Below, one piece after another: positions 34,598 through 42,969 of a stretch of 64,000 nucleotides of DNA (the first letter of the stretch is position 1; each line of letters opens with the position of its first letter). Position numbers and translations under genes: made by a program. Source of the stretch: an uncultured Clostridia bacterium (lineage in GTDB: Bacteria > Bacillota > Clostridia > Lachnospirales > Lachnospiraceae); NCBI GenBank assembly GCA_947385955.1, contig CANDNA010000010.1, positions 28,210 to 92,209 on the forward strand, written 5' to 3'. The notes under the pieces are model-generated. The model searched no databases. It had not been told where the DNA came from and was given only the letters and a program-made list of their open reading frames with translations.

Positions 34598-35904
34598 TGC
34601 ATGCCACGATACTGCGGGATTTGTCTGTTATATGGTGCCTGTTTCATATTTTGATCGTCTTTATGCTGCTTTACCGTTCCCGTTTTTCCCGCAGAAAAAC
34701 CCTGCTGCTGACAGGAATCTGCATGATACCGCTGATTGCAGGCAATGTATGGGGGCTGATCAGTCTGGGTTCTGCACGGATGGGACAGCTTTTCCTTCTG
34801 ACCTGTACGCTTCCCAGCCTGCTTTTTTATTATTATATGTCAAAAGACCGGCGGGGGCGTTTCCTGTTTACCTTTTGTCTGTCCGATACCGTGGCATACT
34901 GGATTATCATTGTGACCAATCTGCTGGATTTCTATTTGGGCGGCGGTGGGTATCTGTTGATGTTTTTAAGCAGGCTGGTTTTATTTCCCCTGCTTGAATG
35001 GGGAATATTCAGACGGCTGCGCAAACCATACAGGGAGCTGCAGGAATCTGTGGACAGAGGATGGAATGTGTTTGCGGCTATGTCGGCGCTGTATTACATT
35101 CTACTGGCAGTAACGGCCAATTTCCCGGTCATCATAACTGACAGGCCCGGTGAACTTTTGGGTTTTCTGTTGATTCTTCTTTTGATGCCGATGAATTATG
35201 CCACCATTTTTATTGCTATGTACCGGCAGCTTCTTCTGTACCGCAGACAGAAAAATGAGCATATTCTCCAGGAGGTAAGACAGCAGATGGAGATACAACT
35301 GGACAACCAGCGGCGTATCCGGAAGATCAGGCATGACATGAAGGCCCATGTCATTACGCTGTCCGGTCTGCTGGCACAGGAAAAGACAGAGGAAGCCCAG
35401 GAATATCTGAATAAAGCCATTTCTGTGGAGAAAGCATATGGAGAACAGTTCTGTGCCAATCCCTACCTGAATGCGGTGCTTGGCTATTATGTAATGAAGT
35501 TTGATGAACTGGGGATTTTGGTTCATCTGGATATCCGGACCGGTGAAGAAAGGCTGCAGCATATGGAGCTGTGCCAGATTCTTTCCAACGGACTCGAAAA
35601 TGCCTGGGATGCTTCCGGCCGCCTTCCATCGTCTGCGGAGAAGATGGTTTCCGTACAGATGCGGTATCAGAGAAACTGGCTGATTATCCGGATCAAGAAC
35701 CGCTGCCGGGATGATCTTCGGGTTGAAAAAGGGAGTATTCCGGAAACAGAGAAAAAAGAGGCCGGACATGGGTTCGGTCTGCAGACCATACAGGAAGCAG
35801 CAAAGAGAATGAAGGGAGAAATGTTCTGTTATACAGAGCAGGGCTTTTTTATCCTGGATGTCATGGTAAGGGGAGATGATAGAGTATGGCTGATGAGGAA
35901 TTGA
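34597..35904 (+). CDS. GHKL-domain sensor histidine kinase (AgrC-like)
   Basis: ATG 34597 overlaps the regulator stop and follows GAGGAG by eight bases; 435 residues. Six or seven hydrophobic helices cover residues 1-205. A coiled linker carries the phospho-accepting histidine H246 in IRHDMKAHVITL, and the GHKL ATPase domain shows LSNGLENAWDAS and GHGFGLQTI. This is the HPK10 arrangement used for sensing peptides or cell-envelope stress. Its last 19 bases overlap the next gene, which is therefore likely part of the same mRNA. Confidence 0.92.
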   Translation: MHATILRDLSVIWCLFHILIVFMLLYRSRFSRRKTLLLTGICMIPLIAGNVWGLISLGSARMGQLFLLTCTLPSLLFYYYMSKDRRGRFLFTFCLSDTVAYWIIIVTNLLDFYLGGGGYLLMFLSRLVLFPLLEWGIFRRLRKPYRELQESVDRGWNVFAAMSALYYILLAVTANFPVIITDRPGELLGFLLILLLMPMNYATIFIAMYRQLLLYRRQKNEHILQEVRQQMEIQLDNQRRIRKIRHDMKAHVITLSGLLAQEKTEEAQEYLNKAISVEKAYGEQFCANPYLNAVLGYYVMKFDELGILVHLDIRTGEERLQHMELCQILSNGLENAWDASGRLPSSAEKMVSVQMRYQRNWLIIRIKNRCRDDLRVEKGSIPETEKKEAGHGFGLQTIQEAAKRMKGEMFCYTEQGFFILDVMVRGDDRVWLMRN

Positions 35905-36476
35905 AGAAACCGGTGTTTACCGGATTATCTTATATTTGCATTATGGTGGATGATGTAAATGAGGCATTTCAGTATTATGAAAGACTTTTGGGCGCAGCGC
36001 CAAGAGAATACTTCCCTTACTGGAGGAACAAAGGTTTTTTCAGAGGAATGGGATTTTTGAAAGAGGCGGGAGAGAGTGAAGTGTCGGTAGGGATTATGGA
36101 TCTGCCCGGTACGAGCCTGACACTTGCGCTGATGCGTTTTCATTATCCGGAAGGGAGGAAAACCCCCATTCTATTTAAGGCCAATGATATGAGCGGTGTC
36201 AGATTTGTTTCCCTGGAAACAGAAAATATAGAAGAAGCGTTTGCCTATATCAGCACCCAGCCGGATATTACGCTGATCAATACCAGCGGGGATTATAAGG
36301 TAACACAGCTCAGTGTAACCAGACCCTTTGATTTTTTGTGTTTTGACTGGAATATGGAAGGGAATTTTGATAAAAAACAGGAGGAATCGGAGCGGATCAG
36401 CAGCCGGCGTTTTTTTCACTTTGTGGATCGATATGGAGTCCAGTGGGAGCTGATGCAGGAGCATCGGGAGCTGTAG
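35886..36476 (+). CDS. VOC-fold (glyoxalase/bleomycin-resistance-like) protein
   Basis: 196 residues. The opening TGLSYICIMVDDVNEAFQYYERLLGA is a typical start of a vicinal-oxygen-chelate domain. The protein ends with FFHFVDRYGVQWELMQ, a common VOC C-terminal strand. The usual metal-binding His and Glu residues are not all evident, so it may bind ligand rather than catalyse. It overlaps the kinase gene end by 19 bases and would be translated from the same transcript, which suggests a link to what that system senses. Specific function unknown. Confidence 0.65.
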   Translation: MADEELKKPVFTGLSYICIMVDDVNEAFQYYERLLGAAPREYFPYWRNKGFFRGMGFLKEAGESEVSVGIMDLPGTSLTLALMRFHYPEGRKTPILFKANDMSGVRFVSLETENIEEAFAYISTQPDITLINTSGDYKVTQLSVTRPFDFLCFDWNMEGNFDKKQEESERISSRRFFHFVDRYGVQWELMQEHREL

Positions 36477-36522
36477 CCGGGGGAAAAGAACTGTCTGAAT
36501 GAGAGAAGAAAGGGAAGATATT

Positions 36523-36744
36523 ATGGATGAAACAAACAGGGCAGCAGAAACAGATATAGAAGCAGTGATGAAAATTCTGGATGCGTTTGCGGCAGGAGGA
36601 GAGAGCCGGATGAAGCTGGAAGCCGTTGCGGGTGTGGAAGAAGGCAGTGTTTCAAAGGTGCATCATCATGGCAGATGCGATATCGGCAGCCCCTGGGCGC
36701 GGGGAGAATGCTTTGATGCGCCGGAAGCGGAATGTGACAGATAA
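36523..36744 (+). CDS. Small protein with C-terminal His/Cys motif, function unknown
   Basis: 73 residues from an ATG five bases behind AAAGGGAAG; an alternative ATG at 36499 is less well placed. The N-terminal half is acidic and helical (DIEAVMKILDAFAAGG). The C-terminal half carries HHHGRCDIGSPWARGECFD, with three His and two Cys, which could bind a metal. I do not recognise a named family. It is 46 bases after the VOC gene and before the NlpC/P60 promoter, so it may be the last gene of the LytTR operon. Base composition is like its neighbours. Confidence 0.5.
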   Translation: MDETNRAAETDIEAVMKILDAFAAGGESRMKLEAVAGVEEGSVSKVHHHGRCDIGSPWARGECFDAPEAECDR

Positions 36745-36808
36745 AAAACGGCAATTTGTAAAAGGGGCCTGGTTTCTTTTAGAACATAATGGAAATGTAT
36801 CGGGTGGA

Positions 36809-36837
36809 TTGACAGGATTTTCTGAATTTGTTACAAT
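36809..36837 (+). promoter_or_regulatory. Strong sigma-A promoter of the NlpC/P60 gene
   Basis: Consensus -35 TTGACA (36809-36814), 17-base spacer, -10 TACAAT (36832-36837). The -10 lies inside the left arm of an inverted repeat (next entry). Confidence 0.8.
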
Positions 36838-36868
36838 TCGTTACAGACGTAATAAATTTGTAACAAAT
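36826..36868. promoter_or_regulatory. Inverted/direct repeat operator candidate over the promoter
   Basis: ATTTGTTACAATT (36826-36838) and ATTTGTAACAAAT (36856-36868) form a 12/13 inverted repeat. GTTACA also repeats directly at 36830 and 36840. Several TGTWAC half-sites recall the WalR box of cell-wall hydrolase genes, but the 10-base repeat spacing differs from the usual 11. Confidence 0.45.
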
Positions 36869-36891
36869 CCAGAAAAGGAAGCGATGCATAT

Positions 36892-38052
36892 ATGAAGAAA
36901 AGGGCGGCAGGCAGAATCGGAATGCTGATGGCAGTTATGCTGTGGAGCGCCGGTATGAGAATAGAAGCAGTTTCCACCGACGGGATCGTGCGGGTGACAG
37001 CGGGATTTGACCGTATGATTGCAGATGCGGGAACACAGACATCGGACCCGGAAACGGAACGGAGAGCCGGAGCGGCGGTACAGGACGGAATCCGGGAGAA
37101 AGAAGCGGCCAGAGAAGCGGAGCAGGCAGCCATGCAGGAACCGGAAGTACCGATAGATCAGGAGATACTGGATACGGCCCAGGCGCAGAAGGAAGCCAAC
37201 AGTGTGGACAATCTCTGGGGCTACACCAATCTGGGCATTGCCCAGGTGGACAATCATCTGAATGTACGGGATAAAGCAGGAGAGGACGGCGAGCTGGTGG
37301 GAAAGATGACGAAAAACGCTGCCTGTGAGATCCTTTCCATAGACGGAGACTGGGCTTATGTAAAGTCGGGCAAGGTGGAAGGGTATGTGCATATGGATTA
37401 TCTTCTGACCGGAGAGGCGGCAAAGAATAAGGCACAGGAGGTCGTCTACACAGTGGCCAAAGTCAATACGCAGACCTTGAAGGTACGGGAGCAGCCCAGT
37501 ACGGAGTGTCCCGTGATCACGCTGGTAGCCCAGGATGAGAGACTGGAAGTAGTGGAGCAGCAGCCTGAAGGATGGGCAAAGATCATGCTGGATGACGAGG
37601 AGGCTTATGTATCCACGGATTACTGTGTGGTGGAGGAAGAACTGGAAACGGCAGTGACCATGAAAGAGCTTTTGTATGGAAGCGGCATTTCCAATACACG
37701 GATTGACCTGTGCCAGTATGCAAAACAGTTTGTGGGCAATCCCTATGTATGGGGCGGCACCAGCCTGACCAAAGGCGCTGACTGTTCCGGCTTCGTACAG
37801 AGCGTATTTAAAAAGTTCGGGGTATCCCTGCCACGTACTTCCAGAGAGCAGGCAGGAGTGGGAACCAAGATTTCCCTGGCGGATGCCAAACCGGGAGATT
37901 TGATTTTCTATGCCAAAGGCGGTACGATCAATCATGTGGCGCTGTATATCGGTGACGGACAGGTGGTACATGCCAGCAATCCCAGAACAGGCATTCGTAT
38001 TTCCAATGCCACATATCGGTCTCCTGCCACAATCAGACGGGTTTTGCCCTGA
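36892..38052 (+). CDS. Secreted NlpC/P60 peptidoglycan hydrolase with two SH3 domains
   Basis: 386 residues with a signal peptide (about 1-27). A variable acidic region is followed by two bacterial SH3 domains (about 118-182, HLNVRDKAGEDGELVGKM; about 190-252, TLKVREQPSTECPV). The C-terminal NlpC/P60 domain (about 270-386) cleaves peptide stems of the wall; the triad is visible as C298 in ADCSGFVQS, H348 in NHVALYIG and H360 in VVHAS. It is monocistronic behind its own strong promoter with a palindromic operator, consistent with tight regulation of wall cutting. Confidence 0.95.
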   Translation: MKKRAAGRIGMLMAVMLWSAGMRIEAVSTDGIVRVTAGFDRMIADAGTQTSDPETERRAGAAVQDGIREKEAAREAEQAAMQEPEVPIDQEILDTAQAQKEANSVDNLWGYTNLGIAQVDNHLNVRDKAGEDGELVGKMTKNAACEILSIDGDWAYVKSGKVEGYVHMDYLLTGEAAKNKAQEVVYTVAKVNTQTLKVREQPSTECPVITLVAQDERLEVVEQQPEGWAKIMLDDEEAYVSTDYCVVEEELETAVTMKELLYGSGISNTRIDLCQYAKQFVGNPYVWGGTSLTKGADCSGFVQSVFKKFGVSLPRTSREQAGVGTKISLADAKPGDLIFYAKGGTINHVALYIGDGQVVHASNPRTGIRISNATYRSPATIRRVLP

Positions 38053-38092
38053 GCAAAGCCCGGGAAAAGTGGGGGATTTTGATAAATCAGGC

Positions 38093-38121
38093 TTTACATT
38101 AAAATAAGAATGTGCTAAACT
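38093..38121 (+). promoter_or_regulatory. Promoter of rpsO
   Basis: -35 TTTACA (38093-38098), 17-base spacer, -10 TAAACT (38116-38121). Transcript start is expected near 38128, giving a leader of about 80 bases. Confidence 0.65.
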
Positions 38122-38148
38122 GATCAGGTATGAAATTTACCGTTGCTC

Positions 38149-38184
38149 GGAAACGGGAGATTCCGGCCCTTTCCTGGTAACAGG
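38149..38184 (+). promoter_or_regulatory. Structured rpsO leader
   Basis: GGAAACGGG (38149-38157) pairs with CCCTTTCC (38167-38174), leaving a bulged C. A second small stem, CCTG/CAGG with a GTAA loop (38173-38184), competes or stacks. Ribosomal protein S15 autoregulates through its leader in several bacteria; a similar role here is inferred only. Confidence 0.4.
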
Positions 38185-38210
38185 CGTATCATTGACAGGA
38201 GGAAAGAAAC

Positions 38211-38477
38211 GTGATTTCTAAGGAAAAGAAAACAGCAATTATCAAAGAATATGCAAGAAGCGAGGGAGATACAGGTTCACCCGAAGTACAGATTGCAGTT
38301 CTGACAGCAAGGATTGAGGAGCTGACCGATCATTTGAAAAGCAATCCGAAAGACCATCATTCCAGAAGAGGCCTTTTGATGATGGTCGGACAAAGACGTG
38401 GTTTGCTTGCTTATTTGAAGAAGAAAGATATTACAAGATATCGTGCTCTGATAGAGAGACTGGGACTTCGTAAATAG
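38211..38477 (+). CDS. rpsO: 30S ribosomal protein S15
   Basis: 88 residues, the normal size. It starts at GTG eight bases after AGGAGG; no in-frame ATG is near. Motifs include [32 protein letters not shown] and [10 protein letters not shown]15 binds 16S rRNA early in 30S assembly. rpsO followed by pnp is the conserved bacterial order and holds here, with a terminator and structured leader between them. Confidence 0.98.
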   Translation: MISKEKKTAIIKEYARSEGDTGSPEVQIAVLTARIEELTDHLKSNPKDHHSRRGLLMMVGQRRGLLAYLKKKDITRYRALIERLGLRK

Positions 38478-38488
38478 GAATGCAGAAT

Positions 38489-38516
38489 AGGCGGATTGAT
38501 TTTTCATCCGCCTTTT
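38489..38516 (+). terminator. Terminator of rpsO
   Basis: AGGCGGAT (38489-38496) pairs perfectly with ATCCGCCT (38506-38513), followed by a short T-run. It may be partly read through into pnp. Confidence 0.75.
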
Positions 38517-38537
38517 CCATATGGCAGAGGAGTGCTT

Positions 38538-38589
38538 CCGAGACCACTGAGGTGGATACAGCAGACTGCATACAGCTCAGTAGTTTCGG
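38538..38589 (+). promoter_or_regulatory. Stable stem-loop leader of pnp
   Basis: CCGAGACCACTGAG (38538-38551) can pair with CTCAGTAGTTTCGG (38576-38589) over 14 bp with two G-U pairs, enclosing a 24-base loop. There is no T-run, so it is not a terminator. In E. coli a comparable leader stem is cut by RNase III and lets PNPase control its own mRNA; that parallel is inference. Confidence 0.5.
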
Positions 38590-38628
38590 CATCTTCTGCC
38601 TGAGAATATCAGTGAAAAGGAGAAGGAC

Positions 38629-40719
38629 ATGTTCAAAACTTACACAATGGAACTTGCCGGGCGTACCTTAAAGGTGGAAATTGGCAAAGTAGGAAAGCAG
38701 GCAAACGGCTGTGCTTTCATGCAGTATGGGGAAACGACTGTGCTGAGCACGGCGACGGCCTCCGAAAAACCCAGGGAAGGGATTGATTTCTTTCCTCTGA
38801 GTGTGGAATTTGAAGAGAAATTGTATGCGGTGGGAAAGATCCCCGGCGGCTTTAACAAGAGAGAGGGAAAGGCTTCCGAAAATGCGGTTCTGACCAGTCG
38901 TGTGATTGACAGGCCCATGCGCCCTTTGTTCCCCAAGGATTACAGAAATGATGTGACATTAAATAATATGGTAATGTCAGTGGACCCTAAGTGCCGTCCC
39001 GAACTGGTGGCTATGCTGGGTGCGTCCATTGCCACCTGTATTTCCGATATCCCCTTTGCAGGCCCCTGTGCGATGACTCAGATCGGTATGATTGACAGGG
39101 AATTTATTGTGAACCCCTCTCAGGAAGAGTGGAAAAACGGGGATTTGAAGCTGACGGTTGCGTCCACCAGAGAAAAGGTGATTATGATTGAAGCAGGCGC
39201 CAATGAGGTGCCGGAAACCACCATGCTGGAGGCAATTTACAAGGCCCATGAGATCAACCAGACGATCATCGCATTTATTGATGAGATTGTTTCCCAGGTG
39301 GGTAAGCCCAAGCATACCTATACAAGCTGTGCCATTCCGGAAGAAATGTTTGCCCGGATACGGGAAATCGTAACGCCGGAAGAGATGGAAAATGCAGTGT
39401 TTACGGATGAAAAACAGGTCCGTGAAGAGAATATCAGACAGATTACCCAGCGGCTGGAAGATGCGTTTGCAGAAAACGAGGAATGGCTGGCCGTACTGGA
39501 TGAGGCAATTTATCAGTATCAGAAAAAGACAGTCCGGAAAATGATTCTGCAGGACGGTAAACGTCCCGATGGCCGTGAAATGACACAGATCCGTCCTTTG
39601 GCTGCGGAGGTGGATACCATTCCCAGAGTGCATGGTTCTGCCATGTTTACCAGGGGACAGACCCAGATCTGCAATGTAACCACCCTGGCGCCTCTGTCGG
39701 AAGTACAGAAGCTGGATGGCCTGGATGAAAATGAAGTAAGCAAGCGTTATATGCATCATTATAATTTCCCGTCCTATTCCGTGGGAGAGACCAAACCTTC
39801 CAGAGGGCCGGGACGTCGTGAGATCGGTCATGGAGCGCTGGCAGAACGGGCGCTGATCCCGGTGCTGCCTTCCACAGAGGAGTTCCCTTATGCGATCCGT
39901 TCGGTTTCAGAGACATTTGAATCCAATGGTTCCACTTCTATGGCGTCCACCTGCGCATCCTGTATGTCTCTGATGGCGGCAGGCGTACCGATCAAAAAGA
40001 TGGTGGCAGGCATTTCCTGCGGGCTGGTAACAGGGGAAACCGATGATGAGTACGTGCTTTTGACAGATATCCAGGGGCTGGAAGATTTCTTCGGCGATAT
40101 GGACTTTAAAGTAACCGGTACGACAGAAGGCATTACAGCGATCCAGATGGATATTAAGATTCATGGACTGACCAGAGCGATTGTGGAAGGTGCGATTGCA
40201 AGATGCCGGGAGGCCAGACTGTTTATTATGGATACCTGTATGAAGCCGGCAATTGCTTCTCCCCGTCCTGCGATCAGTCAGTATGCGCCAAAGATCGTGC
40301 AGATTCAGATTGATCCGGAAAAAATCGGTGATGTGGTGGGACAGCGTGGAAAAACCATCAACACGATTATTGAGAGAACCGGCGTAAAGATCGACATTAC
40401 CGATGATGGGGCAGTGTCTGTATGCGGTACGGATCAGGCTATGATTGATAAAGCCATCGAGATGATTAAAATTATTGTGACAGACTTTGAAGCAGGACAG
40501 GTGTTTAACGGCACTGTGGTAAGCATCAAAGAGTTTGGTGCGTTTATCGAGTTTGCACCCGGTAAGGAAGGTATGGTGCATATTTCCAAGATTGCAAGAG
40601 AGCGGATCAATCATGTGGAGGATGTACTGACACTGGGGGATAAAGTAACGGTTGTCTGTCTTGGCAAAGACAAGATGGGCCGGATCAGCTTTTCCATGAA
40701 GGATGTAGCACAGAAATAA
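38629..40719 (+). CDS. pnp: Polyribonucleotide nucleotidyltransferase (PNPase)
   Basis: Phosphorolytic 3'-5' exoribonuclease of the RNA degradosome. 696 residues with two RNase PH domains (GETTVLSTATAS, KREGKASENAVLTSRVIDRP; then MFTRGQTQICNVTTL, RREIGHGALAERAL, CASCMSLMAAGVPI), a KH domain (IGDVVGQRGKTINTI) and an S1 domain (FNGTVVSIKEFGAFIEFAPG). AAAAGGAGAAGG lies just before the ATG. Downstream thrS starts 30 bases after the stop, so read-through transcription is likely. Confidence 0.98.
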   Translation: MFKTYTMELAGRTLKVEIGKVGKQANGCAFMQYGETTVLSTATASEKPREGIDFFPLSVEFEEKLYAVGKIPGGFNKREGKASENAVLTSRVIDRPMRPLFPKDYRNDVTLNNMVMSVDPKCRPELVAMLGASIATCISDIPFAGPCAMTQIGMIDREFIVNPSQEEWKNGDLKLTVASTREKVIMIEAGANEVPETTMLEAIYKAHEINQTIIAFIDEIVSQVGKPKHTYTSCAIPEEMFARIREIVTPEEMENAVFTDEKQVREENIRQITQRLEDAFAENEEWLAVLDEAIYQYQKKTVRKMILQDGKRPDGREMTQIRPLAAEVDTIPRVHGSAMFTRGQTQICNVTTLAPLSEVQKLDGLDENEVSKRYMHHYNFPSYSVGETKPSRGPGRREIGHGALAERALIPVLPSTEEFPYAIRSVSETFESNGSTSMASTCASCMSLMAAGVPIKKMVAGISCGLVTGETDDEYVLLTDIQGLEDFFGDMDFKVTGTTEGITAIQMDIKIHGLTRAIVEGAIARCREARLFIMDTCMKPAIASPRPAISQYAPKIVQIQIDPEKIGDVVGQRGKTINTIIERTGVKIDITDDGAVSVCGTDQAMIDKAIEMIKIIVTDFEAGQVFNGTVVSIKEFGAFIEFAPGKEGMVHISKIARERINHVEDVLTLGDKVTVVCLGKDKMGRISFSMKDVAQK

Positions 40720-40749
40720 AGGGTTCAGCCTTTATTTGGAGGAATGGAC

Positions 40750-42720
40750 ATGAAAATCACATTAAAAGACGGAAGCAGCAGAGAATATGCGCAGGCGATG
40801 TGTGTGTATGACATTGCCGCAGACATCAGCGAAGGCTTGGCAAGGGCAGCCTGTGCGGGTGAAGTGGACGGAGAGGTGGTGGATCTGCGTACTGTGGTAG
40901 ACAGAGACTGCACACTGCAGATTCTGACAGTGAAGGATGCGGCAGGACTTCGGACGGTGCGTCATACCTGTTCCCATGTGCTGGCGCAGGCGGTAAAACG
41001 GCTGTTTCCCGATGCCAGGGTGACAATCGGTCCTTCTATTGACGAAGGGTTTTATTATGACTTTGACCATGCCCCCTTTTCCAGGGAAGACCTTGACAAT
41101 CTGGAAAAGGAAATGAAAAAAATTATAAAAGAAGGGCATAAGCTGGAGCGTTTTACCATGCCCAGAGAAGAAGCGGTCAAATACATGGAAGAGGCCGGAG
41201 AGCCATATAAAGTGGAACTGATCCGGGATCTGCCGGAAGGGGCGGAAATCTCTTTCTATGATCAGGACGGTTTTGTGGACCTGTGTGCAGGCCCGCATCT
41301 GATGAGTACAAAGGGCATCAAGGCGTTCAAGCTGATTTCTTCTTCGATGGCATATTGGAGGGGGGATTCAGACAAAGCCCAGCTGCAGCGTATCTATGGG
41401 ACGGCGTTTGCTTCCAAAGAAGAACTGGCAGCCTATCTGGATCATCTGGAAGATATTAAGAAGCGGGACCACAATCGGCTGGGACGGGAAATGGAGCTGT
41501 TTACCACTGTGGATGTGGTGGGACAGGGACTGCCCCTGCTGATGCCCAGGGGAACCAAAATGGTGATGAAGCTGCAGCGCTGGATTGAAGATCTGGAAGA
41601 TCGGGAATGGGGGTATGTACGGACCAAAACCCCTCTTATGGCCAAAAGCGATCTGTATAAAATCTCCGGACACTGGGATCATTATAAGGAAGGGATGTTT
41701 GTACTGGGAGATGAGGAAAAAGATAAGGAAGTGTTCGCACTGCGTCCGATGACCTGTCCTTTCCAGTACTATTGCTATAAAAACGGACAGCATTCTTACC
41801 GGGATCTGCCCATCCGTTACGGGGAAACCTCCACTTTGTTCAGAAATGAGGATTCCGGTGAAATGCACGGACTGACCAGGGTGCGGCAGTTTACCATTTC
41901 CGAAGGCCATCTGGTGATTCGCCCGGATCAGGCAGAGGAAGAGCTGAAAAACTGTCTGAATCTGGCCAATTATGTGCTGGGTGTACTGGGGCTTCTGGAA
42001 GATGTGACATACCGCCTGTCCAAGTGGGACCCGGATAACCGGGAAAAATATCTGGGAGATGAGGCATACTGGGAAAAGACACAGGATGCCCTGCGTCAGA
42101 TTTTACAGGAAAATGATCTGCCCTTTACCGAGGCGGACGGCGAGGCTGCATTTTATGGGCCCAAGATTGATATTCAGGCCAAAAATGTATACGGCAAGGA
42201 AGACACCATGATTACCATTCAGCTGGATTGTGCCATTGCCGAAAACTTTGATATGTATTATATCGATCAGAATGGGGATAAGATCCGTCCTTATATTATC
42301 CACAGGACTTCCCTGGGCTGTTATGAACGGACACTGGCCTGGCTGATTGAAAAATATGCCGGTAAATTTCCCACATGGCTCTGTCCGGAGCAGGTGCGTA
42401 TCCTGACAATTTCCGAGAAATTTAATGCCTACGCAGAAACCGTAAGAAAAGAGCTGGCAGCAGCCGGTGTTGACGTAACAGTGGATGGCCGGTCTGAAAA
42501 AATCGGCTATAAGATCAGGGAAGCCAGAATGGCCAAACTCCCTTATATGCTGGTAGTAGGCGCCAGTGAAGAGGAAAACGGCCTGGTCAGCGTGAGAAGC
42601 CGTTTCGCAGGCGATGAAGGACAAAAGAGCGTGGCAGAGTTTATGGAACAGATCCTCCGGGAGATTCAGACAAAAGAGATCCGAAAAGAGCTGCCGGAAG
42701 AAGAACGGAAATCATCATAA
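40750..42720 (+). CDS. thrS: Threonyl-tRNA synthetase
   Basis: Class II synthetase, 656 residues. ATG 40750 is seven bases after GGAGG; an ATG at 40744 is too close to it. Domains: N-terminal TGS (MKITLKDGS), editing domain (RHTCSHVLAQAVK; the HxxxH metal site; DLCAGPH), catalytic core (RPMTCPFQYY; RYGETSTLFRNE; motif 2 around GLTRVRQFT; motif 3 SLGCYERTLAWLIE) and a C-terminal anticodon-binding domain. Unlike many Firmicute thrS genes it has no T-box leader, since only 30 bases separate it from pnp. A strong terminator follows. Confidence 0.98.
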   Translation: MKITLKDGSSREYAQAMCVYDIAADISEGLARAACAGEVDGEVVDLRTVVDRDCTLQILTVKDAAGLRTVRHTCSHVLAQAVKRLFPDARVTIGPSIDEGFYYDFDHAPFSREDLDNLEKEMKKIIKEGHKLERFTMPREEAVKYMEEAGEPYKVELIRDLPEGAEISFYDQDGFVDLCAGPHLMSTKGIKAFKLISSSMAYWRGDSDKAQLQRIYGTAFASKEELAAYLDHLEDIKKRDHNRLGREMELFTTVDVVGQGLPLLMPRGTKMVMKLQRWIEDLEDREWGYVRTKTPLMAKSDLYKISGHWDHYKEGMFVLGDEEKDKEVFALRPMTCPFQYYCYKNGQHSYRDLPIRYGETSTLFRNEDSGEMHGLTRVRQFTISEGHLVIRPDQAEEELKNCLNLANYVLGVLGLLEDVTYRLSKWDPDNREKYLGDEAYWEKTQDALRQILQENDLPFTEADGEAAFYGPKIDIQAKNVYGKEDTMITIQLDCAIAENFDMYYIDQNGDKIRPYIIHRTSLGCYERTLAWLIEKYAGKFPTWLCPEQVRILTISEKFNAYAETVRKELAAAGVDVTVDGRSEKIGYKIREARMAKLPYMLVVGASEEENGLVSVRSRFAGDEGQKSVAEFMEQILREIQTKEIRKELPEEERKSS

Positions 42721-42735
42721 AAAGCATAAAAAAAC

Positions 42736-42771
42736 GCAAAAACGCCATGTCAGGAGACAGGGCGTTTTTGC
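42736..42771 (+). terminator. Strong terminator after thrS
   Basis: GCAAAAACGCC (42736-42746) and GGCGTTTTTGC (42761-42771) form a perfect 11-bp stem, extended by TGTC/GACA around an AGGA loop. The A/T symmetry allows termination in both directions. Confidence 0.9.
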
Positions 42772-42876
42772 ATTTCTGGTACTTATTCCCCAATCATAAA
42801 GTGAAAAGAAATCGTAAAAAATACTTCATAAATTTTTAATATATTTGCCGAAAATGCTCTGAAAAGGCCCGAATTT

Positions 42877-42912
42877 GCTGTTTTTGTCGTCTTTTGTCGT
42901 CTGAAAAACAGC
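42877..42912. repeat. Tandem decamer inside a 9-bp inverted repeat, upstream of mraZ
   Basis: TTTTGTCGTC occurs twice in tandem (42882-42891, 42892-42901). The pair is flanked by inverted arms GCTGTTTTT (42877-42885) and AAAAACAGC (42904-42912). It lies 21 bases before the mraZ -35. The rest of 42772-42876 is A/T-rich with nothing recognisable. Confidence 0.45.
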
Positions 42913-42932
42913 CTGATAAACATAAGTTCGGG

Positions 42933-42961
42933 TTGTCACAGACCCAAATAGGGGGTAAAAT
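42933..42961 (+). promoter_or_regulatory. Promoter of the mraZ division/cell-wall operon
   Basis: -35 TTGTCA (42933-42938), 17-base spacer, -10 TAAAAT (42956-42961). Transcript start is expected near 42968, directly at the MraZ repeats. Confidence 0.7.
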
Positions 42962-42969
42962 ATGTGTAC

